Assembly (NCBI GenBank): GCA_944386805.1
Contig: CALXCO010000007.1
Location: forward strand, 1-64,000
Length of the DNA: 64,000 nucleotides
Direction: 5' to 3'
From: an uncultured Clostridia bacterium
GTDB lineage: Bacteria > Bacillota > Clostridia > Oscillospirales > Ruminococcaceae
The position numbers were made by a program, and so were the translations under genes. Positions 27,876 through 37,423 of the stretch are shown in pieces (the stretch's first letter is position 1; each line of letters starts with the position of its first letter). The notes beneath the pieces are model-generated. The model did no database searches, was not told the DNA's origin, and saw only the letters and a program-made list of their open reading frames with translations.

Positions 27876-29432
27876 TTATTCGTGGCTGGCGAGCTGGAAG
27901 TGGAAGACACTGACCGAAGCGGGCGGGACGGTGATGACCCATCCGTTTTCCGTCAGCCGGGCAGAACCATTGTCTGTCGGATGGATTTTGTCAGGGTTTT
28001 CAAAGGTGTTGCAGTCGGTTGGATGTTCAGAGCAGAGGGTCTCGCCGCCATTGCAGAAGACTTCTTCCGGAAAGCTGACCGTGACCGAATGCCCTTCCTG
28101 ATAATCAGGGCAGACAATGTTCAGATGGATGACATCCCCACTGCGTGATGCAAAGGCCATGACTCCAGTAAGCCCATCTGCAACCGGCTGGGAATCATTT
28201 TCCAGCGTCAGTACATTGCCGCCGCGGTGGACCATATACATCTGATAGATATAGTAGTTGGGAGTCAGGACGGTTTTATCTCCATCGGTCAGCAGCAGCG
28301 AATTGAGGACGTTGACGGTCTGGGCACAGCAAGCCAGTTTGACTTTGTCGGCTTTCTGATGGAAGATATCCAGCGTCAATGCACTGGTCAGTGCATCACG
28401 CATCGAGCACTGCTGCCAGAGAGCGGGCCTTGCAGCAAAGGCGCTGCCGTGCCAGTTGCCCCATTCGCCGATATAGAGGTCGCATTTGGGTGCAGGATTG
28501 GGAAACCACGGGACTTCCGATTCCGGGAAATCTGACAATCCCTGTTGAATCAGCGTGTATTGTTCGTCGATGACGTCGCCGATCTCCAGTGCGCCGTTGA
28601 GCACCCGGTACCAGTCTTTTTCATCGAATCTGTCGACATCATCGGAACCGGTGATATTCCAGTTGTAGAAATGCAGGTCAATTGCGCCGATACTGGGCTG
28701 ACGATAGCGGGAGAGGGCAGTGAACAGATCTTTTGTCCAGCGTACCCGTTCTTTGGGTTTGTTGCCGTCGGGACCGGAGAGAATATAGGTCTGGGGGAGG
28801 GATTCACGGCCTTGCGGTGTCATTTTGACAAACTGCGGCATGGCGGAAGCATAGCGGCGGTAGGCATCGGTATAGCCTTCCGGCGTCATATTGCCGCCGC
28901 CTGCCCAGACTTCATTCCCGATACCCCACAGCCGGACCTGATAAGGCTTGTCATGTCCATTTTTGCGCCGGAGGTCCGAAAGTGCGGTCGGCTCTTCCCG
29001 GTTGCAGTATTCCGCCCAGTCAGCAGCCTCGCGGACAGTCCCCGAAAGCATATTAATATTCAGCCAGGGTTTTGCATCGATCAGTTCACACAACCGCATG
29101 AATTCATCGGTTCCGAAGGAGTTGTCTTCGGTCTGATAGGTGCCGAAATTGCCGTTGTAGATTATCGGACGGTTTTCTCCGACGCCGTCCTTCCAGTGGT
29201 AGGTATCGGCAAAGCAACCGCCCGGCCAGCGGACGACCGGCGGTGCGATTTTTTGCAGCGCCAGCAGGACATCTTTCCGAAAACCTTCGATATTGGGAAT
29301 ATCGCTGTCCTTTCCGACCCAGATACCGTCATAGATACAGCTGCCGAGATGTTCAATAAACTGGCTGTGCAGTTCAGGAGAAATCACGACACCGGGAGAA
29401 AGGGAGATACGGATGGAATCTTCTTTCATCAT
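27876..29432 (-). CDS. Alpha-L-arabinofuranosidase, GH51
   Basis: The protein of about 518 residues matches GH51: RWPGGCFADTYHWKDGVG near residue 70, WGIGNEVWAGGG with the acid/base Glu near 163, and CDLYIGEWGNWHG with the nucleophile Glu near 312, then a C-terminal beta domain. No signal peptide, so it acts in the cytoplasm on imported arabinosides. The start at 29432 follows AAAGGAG by 7 bases. It lies directly behind an ABC importer, whose cargo is therefore probably an arabinose-containing oligosaccharide or glycoside. Confidence 0.88.
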   Translation of the reverse strand: MMKEDSIRISLSPGVVISPELHSQFIEHLGSCIYDGIWVGKDSDIPNIEGFRKDVLLALQKIAPPVVRWPGGCFADTYHWKDGVGENRPIIYNGNFGTYQTEDNSFGTDEFMRLCELIDAKPWLNINMLSGTVREAADWAEYCNREEPTALSDLRRKNGHDKPYQVRLWGIGNEVWAGGGNMTPEGYTDAYRRYASAMPQFVKMTPQGRESLPQTYILSGPDGNKPKERVRWTKDLFTALSRYRQPSIGAIDLHFYNWNITGSDDVDRFDEKDWYRVLNGALEIGDVIDEQYTLIQQGLSDFPESEVPWFPNPAPKCDLYIGEWGNWHGSAFAARPALWQQCSMRDALTSALTLDIFHQKADKVKLACCAQTVNVLNSLLLTDGDKTVLTPNYYIYQMYMVHRGGNVLTLENDSQPVADGLTGVMAFASRSGDVIHLNIVCPDYQEGHSVTVSFPEEVFCNGGETLCSEHPTDCNTFENPDKIHPTDNGSARLTENGWVITVPPASVSVFHFQLASHE

Positions 29433-29476
29433 AACAAACTCCTTTCCAGTGTGTACGAGCACTGTGTAAAGATAAC

Positions 29477-29510
29477 AAAAGGCGGGGCCGAACGACCCCG
29501 CCTTTTATGG
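29477..29510 (-). terminator. Attenuating terminator between importer and GH51 gene
   Basis: A stem of about 12 pairs (AAAAGGCGGGG with CCCCGCCTTTT) is followed by TTTTG on the minus strand. It lies between the second permease and the GH51 gene, so the enzymes may depend on read-through. Confidence 0.75.
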
Positions 29511-29519
29511 ACCGAGAAA

Positions 29520-30419
29520 TTATTTGACTGCGCCCAGCGAGATGCCTTTGGAATAATACTTCTGGAGGAAGGGGAAGAGGATCAGGATGGGAAGGATTGC
29601 GACAAACGCGATAGCCATCTGAACGCCGGTAGTCGGAGTCTGAGCGAGCATCTGAGTCGCATCAGTGGAAAGGCCGCTGGTGTTCTGCGAGAGGAACTGC
29701 AGGTCAGAGACCATCCGGTTCAGGAGGTTCTGGATACCGAAGAGATTAGTTGCCTTGGTGATGTAGTACAGACCGTTGGTCCAGTCGTTCCAGTAACCAA
29801 GAGCCGAGAAGGTACCGACAGTAACGAGAATCGGTTTGCCAAGCGGGATAACGATGCAGCGGAAGATGGTCAGCTGGGAAGCACCGTCGATCTGAGCTGC
29901 CTCAAACAGAGCGTCAGGAATCGAGGTCGAGAAGTAAGTGCGGACCAGCAGAACGTTCATAGCGCTCATCAGAAGGGTAGGAACGATCTGAGCGAAGACA
30001 GTATCCTTAATGTGGAAGGTAGTCGACCACATCATGTAGGAAGGAATCAGACCACCGGAGAAAAGCATCGTGAAGAATACGTAAAAGTTCCAGACTTTTC
30101 TGCCGGGCAGGTTTTTAAGGGACAGCGGGTAAGCAAACAACGCAGTAATCAGTACGTTGATGAAGGTTCCGACGACGGTGTACAGAACCGTGTGTGCATA
30201 AGCCGAAAGGATTTTATCACCCGACTTGAAAATATAAGAATAAGCAGCGAGAGAAAACTTTTCCGGAATGAAACCGTATCCTTTTGTCAGCAGGACGCTT
30301 TCATCGGTGATGGAAGACATCAGCAGCAGGACGAACGGCAGAATGATAAACAGCGACCAGACAGCCATAATGACATTGGTGACGATCTGATAAACGCGGT
30401 CTTTTTTCCGAAGAGCCAT
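29520..30419 (-). CDS. Sugar ABC transporter permease (LplC-like), second importer
   Basis: The 299-residue membrane protein has about six helices and an EAA loop at FEAAQIDGASQLTIFRCIVIP near residue 180. The end (KYYSKGISLGAVK) is typical of the LplC group. It pairs with the permease at 30438-31385, 18 bases away. Confidence 0.88.
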   Translation of the reverse strand: MALRKKDRVYQIVTNVIMAVWSLFIILPFVLLLMSSITDESVLLTKGYGFIPEKFSLAAYSYIFKSGDKILSAYAHTVLYTVVGTFINVLITALFAYPLSLKNLPGRKVWNFYVFFTMLFSGGLIPSYMMWSTTFHIKDTVFAQIVPTLLMSAMNVLLVRTYFSTSIPDALFEAAQIDGASQLTIFRCIVIPLGKPILVTVGTFSALGYWNDWTNGLYYITKATNLFGIQNLLNRMVSDLQFLSQNTSGLSTDATQMLAQTPTTGVQMAIAFVAILPILILFPFLQKYYSKGISLGAVK

Positions 30420-30437
30420 AAATCAAATCCTCCTTTT

Positions 30438-31385
30438 TTAGAACAGTGCGTTGTCCGGGCTGATTTTGCCGACAACCCAGTTGGAGAAGAGCACCAGGAT
30501 GAAGCCGACGATCGACTGATAGAAGCCGACTGCCGAAGACATACCGATGTTGCCCAGTTTCATCAGACCACGGTAGACGTAGGTATCGATGGTATCGGTG
30601 ACCGAGTAGAGCAGACCGGAGTCACGCGGAATCTGGTAGAACAGACCGAAGTCGGAGTAGAAAATTCTGCCAATGGAGAGAAGGGTCAGGGTAATGACAG
30701 AGGGAAGGATTTCAGGGATGGTGATGTTCCAGACCTGCTGGAGTTTATTTGCGCCGTCCAGTTCAGCTGCTTCATAATAAGAAGCTTCAATACCGTTGAT
30801 CGAGGAGATGTAAATCAGGCATCCATAACCGATACCTTTCCAGGTGTTGGTGATAATCAGGATAGCGGGCCAGTATTTCGGCGTGTTGTACCACATGACG
30901 GGGTTAATGCCCAGCATCGGGAGGATGGTCTTATTGGCGATACCATACTGCATCGAGAAGATGGCGTAGATGATATAACCGACGATGACCCAGCTCATCA
31001 GGTAGGGGAACAACAGCGCTGACTGGTAGATTTTTTTGCCGATCTTCCAGGTGATATCACAGATAAAGATTGCAAAAATAATACCGATTATCGTATTCAG
31101 CAGAATGAAGCAAACGTTATAGAGAATTGTGTTTCGGGTAATAACGAAAGCGTCTCTGGTCTGGAAAAGGAACTGGAAGTTCTGCAAACCACACCAGGGG
31201 CTTCCGAGAATACCTTTCTGGAAGTCGACCTGTTTAAATGCAATGACCAGACCAAACATCGGAATATAGTTGTTAATCAGCAGGTAGAGTGCACCGGGAA
31301 CCATCATCAGGTAGACGGGAGTCCATTTAAGCAGCCGTGCCTTAAGCTGAGAATTCGCCTTTGCCTTGGCGATATCTTTTGTCAT
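30438..31385 (-). CDS. Sugar ABC transporter permease (LplB-like), second importer
   Basis: The 315-residue membrane protein has the LplB-type NNYIPMFGLVIAFKQVDFQKG segment near residues 40-60 and the EAA loop YYEAAELDGANKLQQVWNITIP near 210. As in the first importer, no ATPase gene accompanies it. Confidence 0.88.
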   Translation of the reverse strand: MTKDIAKAKANSQLKARLLKWTPVYLMMVPGALYLLINNYIPMFGLVIAFKQVDFQKGILGSPWCGLQNFQFLFQTRDAFVITRNTILYNVCFILLNTIIGIIFAIFICDITWKIGKKIYQSALLFPYLMSWVIVGYIIYAIFSMQYGIANKTILPMLGINPVMWYNTPKYWPAILIITNTWKGIGYGCLIYISSINGIEASYYEAAELDGANKLQQVWNITIPEILPSVITLTLLSIGRIFYSDFGLFYQIPRDSGLLYSVTDTIDTYVYRGLMKLGNIGMSSAVGFYQSIVGFILVLFSNWVVGKISPDNALF

Positions 31386-31411
31386 GAATTTTCCTCCTGT
31401 TCATACAAGGT

Positions 31412-31463
31412 AAAAGGCCGCAGGCCGGTGGAAAAGTTTCCTCTTTGGCCAGCAGCCTTTTTT
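31412..31463 (-). terminator. Intercistronic terminator-like hairpin after second binding-protein gene
   Basis: A long imperfect stem of about 13 pairs flanks a loop of roughly 20 bases and is followed by TTTTACC on the minus strand. It lies between the lipoprotein and permease genes and would favour excess binding protein. Confidence 0.65.
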
Positions 31464-31494
31464 CAGTGGAATAGATTTTACTGAATATTCAAGA

Positions 31495-33078
31495 TCAGGA
31501 CACGCCGTTTGCAGAAGCCCATTCATCCAGCTGACGCTGTTTTTCATCCATATATTCCTGGAGGCCGGCAGCGTAAAGTTCGCTGTTCATCTGCGGGATG
31601 ATGGTTTCAGGATCAACTGCGCCGCATTCGATGGACTTGTAGTAGGTGTTGTAGACATTGGTCAGAGCGGTCTGCATGTTGGCAACGTCGGTAGCGGAGG
31701 TATCGGGGATAAAGCCGTAAGCCTTGGACCAGACAGAAGCAGCGTTGCAGTCTTTATACTGCTGCCATACGTCTTCGGGGTTGCCTTCCCATACAGATCC
31801 GACGAACTGGTTGGGGTTAGCCCAGCCCATTGCCAGATGGTAGCCACAGTTGGTAGCGTCGACTCCTTCGGGGTAGGTAATCATAACGTCAGAACCGTCC
31901 ATCTTGGCGTAATGTTTGCCTTCAATACCAAAGTTGAGCAGGTCATTGAATTCCTTGCTGGTGAAAGCAAAGTTCAAAAACTGCATGGCTTTGACCGGAT
32001 CTTCACACTGGTGAGCGATACCCCAGTTGACAAAGTTGATAGCAGAAGAGTTAATAATATCCCATTCCGGATAGAGTACCTGGGTAACCAGTTCTCTTGC
32101 GGTGGTTGCTTCTTCCTGAGCGAGGAAGCCGGGTTTAATGGGCGAGAAGTAGCAGAATGCACTGCCGGCTTTCATCAGGCCCTGTGTTGTTTCGGTAGTG
32201 GTAGCAGCGTCCAGCCTAACCCAGCCGTTGTTGTACCATTCGTTGACAGTCTTTGCCTGGTTCATATAGTAATCTGTTTCAAACAGGTTGACAACATCCA
32301 GCGTCAGATTGTCAGGATCATCCATCATCAGGACACCGAGGTTATCATTCAGGTTATCGAAAGGATAGAACTTAGTGACCATGTTCTGGCCGACGACAAC
32401 GTTCAGTTCAGGATGTGCTTCGTGGACCTGAGCAAACGTATCATACAGATCTTCGTAAGTGGACCAGTTCTCATAATCGATTCCCAGTTCATCGACGATA
32501 TCTTTTCTCATAACGATACCAGCGGTGCCCATTGCTTCTTTCTGAGAGGGGATGCCGTAAAGAACGCCGTTGATCTGGCCGCCATAAGCCTGTTCTTCAC
32601 CGACTGCCTCAACGATACCCTGGCCATATTCTTCCATCAGATTGGTGCCGTTCCAGTCCAGCAGGTTGATGACCAGGTTCTGGGAAACGTAAGCGGAAGC
32701 CTGTGTTGCAAAGGTAAAGACGATATCCAGTTTATCGCCGCCGGTCAGCATCAGACGAAGTTTTTCGGTGTAATCACCAAAGCCGAGCTGAACGCCTTCA
32801 AAGGTCACACCCAGTTCTTTCATCGTCAGATCACTGATTGCCTGCATAACCTCAGCGTTATCAGGCTGTTCCGCAAGGCCCAGATAAGCCATTGTAATCT
32901 GATAAGTTCCATCGGAAGCAGTGTCGCCATCGGTGGAAGCAGTGGAATCGGTGCTGGAAGATTCAGTACCGGTGGAGCTGTCGGAGCTGCTCTCAGTGGT
33001 GGTATTGCCACCGCAGGAAGCGAAAGCAAGTGCACTCAGAGAAGCTGCGAGGATAGCTGCGAGAACTCTTTTTTTCAT
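31495..33078 (-). CDS. Extracellular sugar-binding lipoprotein, second importer
   Basis: The 527-residue protein has a lipoprotein signal peptide, with the lipidated Cys at about residue 22 in the lipobox FASC. A Thr/Ser-rich linker of about 30 residues follows, then a family-1-type binding fold. It is the first gene of the importer/GH51/nucleoside hydrolase operon, transcribed away from the YesMN pair. Cargo is inferred, from the downstream GH51 enzyme, to be an arabinoside. Confidence 0.88.
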   Translation of the reverse strand: MKKRVLAAILAASLSALAFASCGGNTTTESSSDSSTGTESSSTDSTASTDGDTASDGTYQITMAYLGLAEQPDNAEVMQAISDLTMKELGVTFEGVQLGFGDYTEKLRLMLTGGDKLDIVFTFATQASAYVSQNLVINLLDWNGTNLMEEYGQGIVEAVGEEQAYGGQINGVLYGIPSQKEAMGTAGIVMRKDIVDELGIDYENWSTYEDLYDTFAQVHEAHPELNVVVGQNMVTKFYPFDNLNDNLGVLMMDDPDNLTLDVVNLFETDYYMNQAKTVNEWYNNGWVRLDAATTTETTQGLMKAGSAFCYFSPIKPGFLAQEEATTARELVTQVLYPEWDIINSSAINFVNWGIAHQCEDPVKAMQFLNFAFTSKEFNDLLNFGIEGKHYAKMDGSDVMITYPEGVDATNCGYHLAMGWANPNQFVGSVWEGNPEDVWQQYKDCNAASVWSKAYGFIPDTSATDVANMQTALTNVYNTYYKSIECGAVDPETIIPQMNSELYAAGLQEYMDEKQRQLDEWASANGVS

Positions 33079-33146
33079 AATGTCACCTCATAAAAATTTT
33101 TTTGAATGTTTTTCCGAACGTTTAGTGGTTTTTCAACCTTGCCCAT

Positions 33147-33155
33147 ATTATAGCA
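33147..33155 (-). promoter_or_regulatory. Extended -10 promoter of the second importer operon
   Basis: TGC then TATAAT on the minus strand (33155-33147), about 70 bases before the lipoprotein start. There is no good -35, as expected for an activated promoter. The response regulator encoded at 35123 is the likely activator. The rest of the 340-base divergent gap is AT-rich. Confidence 0.5.
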
Positions 33156-33366
33156 TTAAAATTTTCGGAAGTCTTTAAAAAACTGGATACCTTTTTTATA
33201 AAACTGGACATACTTTGTTTTAATATTACGTCTAATTGGACACAACAGGGCGAATATTTTCATACAAATTATACAGAATCCACAGATTTATAATATTCAG
33301 CAATTTGACGAATTCAAAATGTCCAGATTTTTAAAATTGGCAGTCTGTATATATTGATATGTTCGC

Positions 33367-33395
33367 TTGCAAATTACAGACATTTCTGATATATT
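33367..33395 (+). promoter_or_regulatory. Promoter of the YesMN-type two-component genes
   Basis: TTGCAA (33367-33372), 17-base spacer, TATATT (33390-33395), about 25 bases before the histidine kinase start. Confidence 0.65.
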
Positions 33396-33421
33396 TTAAA
33401 GGGTAGACATGTAAATTTTTG

Positions 33422-35119
33422 ATGACAGGGGGAGATCATACGGACAGCCTACGTAAACGAATACCGGTTTTGATGACGGCGACCATGTTGCCGGTGTTGC
33501 TTTTTACCCTTTTGACGCTGTGGCAGTCAGGCCGGCAGATGCAGGATGAAGTTATTTCGACGAATGAATCTGCCCTTGATTTTTATGCCGCCGAGATGGA
33601 ACAGTCTCTGGACCATATGCAGTCTTATCTTTTGAATTTCAGTGTATTTAATACAGACGTTGCGAATATCAACAATAAAGACCACGATGTCCGGATGATT
33701 ACCAAAGGGAAGATTTTTGAAAAAATGCAGCAGGATTTTAATATGTACGACGCCGACTGTATTTTCATTTATGAACCTCAGTATGATGGAATGGTTGTGG
33801 TGTATTCTTCTAATATAACCTATCTGGAAGTTTCCACCTTTCGTCAGGTACTGAGCAAAAATTACCAGAAATATCTGACGAATTTTCACTGGACAGTCGG
33901 ACAGATTGCGGGAATTCCCAGCCTGTATCAGATCAATTATTCTCATGTAGGTGGTTATCTGTATGGAGCGTTGTATGATGTGACGGCGATGCAGAGCCGT
34001 CTGGAAGAATCGTCGGAGGATTTACAGGTTTATCTGACTGGAATGGATTGTAAGCCATTGGCAAACAGCTCCCCGATGAATGCTACTTCCAAACTGATTT
34101 TATCGGATGAACCATATCCATCTGGTGGACGGACGGTTATTCAGCGCAGTTCTGATATGGGTTTTATTCTGTGGATGGTATTTCCGATACAGGTTTTTCT
34201 CGGCAACATGAACACTTTTTTTGTTTTTATGCTGCTGCTTGCGTTGGTTACAATCGGGGTGCTGTTCTGCACATCGCTGCTGATCTACCGGTGGATACTG
34301 CATCCGCTGACTGCGATTGTCGAAGGCATGAGCCGGCTGGCGTCGGGCAATTTTGATTACCGGATACATTTGCCGGACGCAGCATGGGAGTACCGGCAGG
34401 TCGGGAATATTTTTAATCTGATGGCGGAGCAGATCAAAGATCTGAAAATTCAGGTATATGAAGAGCAGCTGCACCGTCAGGAATCGGAACTGAATTTCCT
34501 GTACATGCAGATGCGGCCGCACTTTTTCCTCAATGCGCTGACGACGCTGCAAAACTTTGTCAAACTCGGCCAGTACGAAAACATGTATGATTTTACCGGA
34601 TATCTGGGCCAGTATATCCGGTATTCACTGAGGCGGCATGTATCGGATGTGACGCTTGACGACGAGCTGGACCATATCGAAAATTATGTTGCGATGCAAA
34701 ATTTGCAGCATCCCAATTCAGTGCTGCTGATGGCCGACGTGCCGGATGAAGCACGCAGATGTGCAATGCCTGCATTTATCGTATACACTTTTGTCGAGAA
34801 CTGTATCAAACATGCTCTTTCGATGGAAACGATGCTTTCGGTGTTTATCAGTGCCCAGGTTACCCAGGAGAGCCTGTACCTGGCGATTGAGGATGACAGC
34901 ACCGGATTTCCGGAAGAATTTTTAAAGAAGTTCAATGATCCGTCCTGGCTGGATGACCCAAGTGAAAAGCACATCGGGATTCGCAATGTCAAACGGACGC
35001 TGTGGCTGTTGTATAAGGATAAAGCGACCTTACGGCTGTCCAATGCAGTTCCGTCAGGTGCGCGGGTCGAGATGCTGATTCCATTCCGGCCGATACAGGA
35101 AGAAAAGATGGGGGAATAA
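33422..35119 (+). CDS. Sensor histidine kinase (YesM/LytS-like)
   Basis: This kinase of about 565 residues has a helix near residues 12-33, an outside sensor domain of about 220 residues, a second helix near 260-285, a HAMP domain, then the His_kinase domain with the phospho-acceptor in MRPHFFLNALTTLQN near 360. The C-terminal ATPase domain has VENCIKHAL (N box) and GIRNVKRTL. It pairs with the response regulator 3 bases downstream. The start is uncertain: ATG 33422 or TTG 33419, with only a distant AAAGGG. It probably senses a sugar and controls the divergent arabinoside operon. Confidence 0.87.
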   Translation: MTGGDHTDSLRKRIPVLMTATMLPVLLFTLLTLWQSGRQMQDEVISTNESALDFYAAEMEQSLDHMQSYLLNFSVFNTDVANINNKDHDVRMITKGKIFEKMQQDFNMYDADCIFIYEPQYDGMVVVYSSNITYLEVSTFRQVLSKNYQKYLTNFHWTVGQIAGIPSLYQINYSHVGGYLYGALYDVTAMQSRLEESSEDLQVYLTGMDCKPLANSSPMNATSKLILSDEPYPSGGRTVIQRSSDMGFILWMVFPIQVFLGNMNTFFVFMLLLALVTIGVLFCTSLLIYRWILHPLTAIVEGMSRLASGNFDYRIHLPDAAWEYRQVGNIFNLMAEQIKDLKIQVYEEQLHRQESELNFLYMQMRPHFFLNALTTLQNFVKLGQYENMYDFTGYLGQYIRYSLRRHVSDVTLDDELDHIENYVAMQNLQHPNSVLLMADVPDEARRCAMPAFIVYTFVENCIKHALSMETMLSVFISAQVTQESLYLAIEDDSTGFPEEFLKKFNDPSWLDDPSEKHIGIRNVKRTLWLLYKDKATLRLSNAVPSGARVEMLIPFRPIQEEKMGE

Positions 35120-35122
35120 CGG

Positions 35123-36742
35123 TTGACGATTTTGATTATAGACGATGACAGCAGTATGATTGAGATGCTGCTCAAAACGATGAACTGGGACAAGCTGGAG
35201 ATTGATACCCGGCTGACGGCGTCAAGTGCCGCCGCTGCCCGGCAGATTATCCAGTCTCAGCCGGTCGATCTGATGCTGTGTGACATCGAGATGCCGGGTG
35301 GGAGCGGGATGGAGCTGCTGCAATGGGTACGGGACAGGGGACTGGAGACGCCGAATATCTTTCTGACCAACCATACCCGGTTCGATTATGCACAGACGGC
35401 AATCAAGCTGGGCGCAGTTGATTTTGTCTCCAAGATGTCCCCGACTCAGGAACTGGAAGATGCGCTCCGGCGGGCGGTCAATATTGTCAAAACGGTCCGG
35501 ATTCAGAAACGGTATGTTGATTATGGACGGTATTGGGAAGAAAACAGCGGTTTGCTTTGGCGGCAGTTCTGGCTTGACCTGATTCATGAGACGATTCCAC
35601 CTGAACGGGAGGCGATAGGCCGTGCGGCGAAGGATCGTCTGCTGAAATGGTATGGGGCGCAGCTTCCGGGTGGCCCGTTGCGCATCATGCCGGTGCTCTG
35701 TACAATTCAGCTGGGCCAGGAGGCGATTGCAGGCTGGCCGTCACAGGAGCTGGACTACTGTGTATACAACGTGGTATCAGAGGTGCTGTTTGGGACGACG
35801 AATTCCGACCATATTGTACCATTGGAGCAGCAAAATGGACGTGCGGTTTATGTAGTCATGCTGGATGAGAAGGACGCCGCCGGGGTTGAAAAGAAAGCAC
35901 GGGAACTTGTCGATCTGTTCAAAAATGTTTTGATGATCAGCATCAATATTTATTATGAAGAGCCTGTTCTCCCGGATAAGATTTCTACTGTTGTCCGGAA
36001 GCTGCAGACGGTGGACTGCAACAACGTCACCGAGCCGGCAGGTGTCCATATTCTGAAAGAAAACCATGCACAGGAGAATGGACAGAAGACAGCACGGATG
36101 GATTTTGCCCGATTATCGGGCATGTTGGCAGGCGGGCAGTCCTTCCAGACGGTGAGCGCGGTCAAGGAATATTTTGCCTCCCTTCCGCGGTCGCAGATTA
36201 CCCTTGAACTGCTGCAGGAATTTCAGTATGACTTTACCCAGGTACTGTATTCGGTGCTGACCGAGCGGCATATTGAAGCGCATCTGCTGTTCGGACAGCC
36301 TGCGGCCAAAAATCTGACCCGCCATGCGACGGTATCGCTGATCGATATGCTTAAATGGGTCAGTTACTCAGCCAACGCAGTGGTTGCAGCCCTCAACGAA
36401 TCCAGCCGCAGCAATACGATTATCGGGACGGTGAAGAAGTACATCGACGAACATTTTTCCGGGCATATTTCCAAAGCGGACCTGGGCGCGCTGGTTTTTT
36501 TGAATCCGGACTATCTGGCCAAGCTGTTCAAGAAAGAAACAGGGATTGCCCTGAACGATTATATTTCCCAGGTGAGAATTGAGAAGGCAAAAATACTGCT
36601 AGCAGACGGTTCCGTGCCGCTGACGGATGTTGCGATGCGGACAGGGTTTGACTATTATTCTTATTTCTCTACGATATTTAAAAAGGCGACCGGCGTCAGT
36701 CCCAGTGATTACCGCCGCCAGCTGTTGGGCAATGATGAATGA
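35123..36742 (+). CDS. Response regulator with AraC DNA-binding domain (YesN-like)
   Basis: The 539-residue protein has an N-terminal receiver domain (IIDDD near residue 8; phosphorylated Asp in LMLCDIEMPGGSGMELL near 55; conserved Lys in FVSKMS near 105). A central region of about 280 residues has unclear fold, and a C-terminal AraC double helix-turn-helix covers residues 430-535. Start is TTG, with GGGGGA about 8 bases upstream. It is cotranscribed with the kinase and is the likely activator of the divergent importer operon. Confidence 0.88.
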   Translation: MTILIIDDDSSMIEMLLKTMNWDKLEIDTRLTASSAAAARQIIQSQPVDLMLCDIEMPGGSGMELLQWVRDRGLETPNIFLTNHTRFDYAQTAIKLGAVDFVSKMSPTQELEDALRRAVNIVKTVRIQKRYVDYGRYWEENSGLLWRQFWLDLIHETIPPEREAIGRAAKDRLLKWYGAQLPGGPLRIMPVLCTIQLGQEAIAGWPSQELDYCVYNVVSEVLFGTTNSDHIVPLEQQNGRAVYVVMLDEKDAAGVEKKARELVDLFKNVLMISINIYYEEPVLPDKISTVVRKLQTVDCNNVTEPAGVHILKENHAQENGQKTARMDFARLSGMLAGGQSFQTVSAVKEYFASLPRSQITLELLQEFQYDFTQVLYSVLTERHIEAHLLFGQPAAKNLTRHATVSLIDMLKWVSYSANAVVAALNESSRSNTIIGTVKKYIDEHFSGHISKADLGALVFLNPDYLAKLFKKETGIALNDYISQVRIEKAKILLADGSVPLTDVAMRTGFDYYSYFSTIFKKATGVSPSDYRRQLLGNDE

Positions 36743-36745
36743 GAC

Positions 36746-36790
36746 CATACAAAAAGCCGGGGCTTTTAATCAGCCTCGGCTTTTTGTATG
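36746..36790 (+). terminator. Bidirectional terminator between yesN-like gene and redoxin gene
   Basis: A 14-bp stem (36746-36759 with 36777-36790) whose arms contain AAAAA and TTTTT, giving a T-run in both directions for the two converging transcripts. Confidence 0.8.
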
Positions 36791-36810
36791 GGAGCTATTT
36801 GGGGTTTGAT

Positions 36811-37353
36811 TTACATTTTTAACAGCTCTGCCATTTCATCCACATCAGGAATATCGGCGCCATTCGTGCCGTCGTGTGCGTATGTGACGCACATGTTATC
36901 GTCGATGACAAATGCAGCGGGGAGTTGTTCCTCAACACCTTCGTACCGGCCATGGGTCAGACCGCGATCTTTGGCGGCCTTGATCTTTTCCATCACATTG
37001 CCGCCGCCCAGTTCGGCCATGGACGCAGCGGGATTCACTTCAAAAAGGTTGTAAAGAGTTCCATCAGGGTCGCAGATGATTTCAAACGGATAGACATCCG
37101 GCGAACCAAGTTCTTCAGCCAGCAATGCCGGGTCGGACTGAAGGACAACTTTTGCCTGACCGCTGACGGCGTGAATTTTGGCATACTGTTCCTTGAGCAG
37201 CAGCATGTCGTACTGACAGAGGGTGCAGCCATAATATCGGAGAAACAGCAGCATGGTTTTATGTCCGGCGACCTTATCAGCAAGGTTCTGATTGGAACGG
37301 AACGGGGTGTTGTAGACAATATTTTCGATTTTCATACCAGGTGTGAGCTTCAC
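36811..37353 (-). CDS. Redoxin/AhpC-TSA family protein
   Basis: This thioredoxin-fold protein of about 180 residues has YYGCTLCQYDMLLL near residue 43-56, a C-x-x-C active site, followed by a DPDGTLYNLFEV segment usual in peroxiredoxin-like proteins. It may act as a peroxidase or thiol oxidoreductase in the cytoplasm (no signal peptide). GTG at 37353 lies 8 bases after AGGAGG and is the likely start; a longer frame has no site. It is 70 bases after the aminotransferase gene and may be the last gene of that operon. Confidence 0.75.
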   Translation of the reverse strand: MKLTPGMKIENIVYNTPFRSNQNLADKVAGHKTMLLFLRYYGCTLCQYDMLLLKEQYAKIHAVSGQAKVVLQSDPALLAEELGSPDVYPFEIICDPDGTLYNLFEVNPAASMAELGGGNVMEKIKAAKDRGLTHGRYEGVEEQLPAAFVIDDNMCVTYAHDGTNGADIPDVDEMAELLKM

Positions 37354-37423
37354 GACAATAACCTCCTGAGTCGATGTCCGGCAGATTGGAACCGGCATTT
37401 TTTATCAGTATATCACAGAGCGT

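Noticed and set aside
28545..31022. 825-codon open frame on the plus strand
   Set aside because: It is antisense to the GH51 and two permease genes and has no recognisable domain; composition is Asp/Arg/Gln-rich as expected for a shadow frame.
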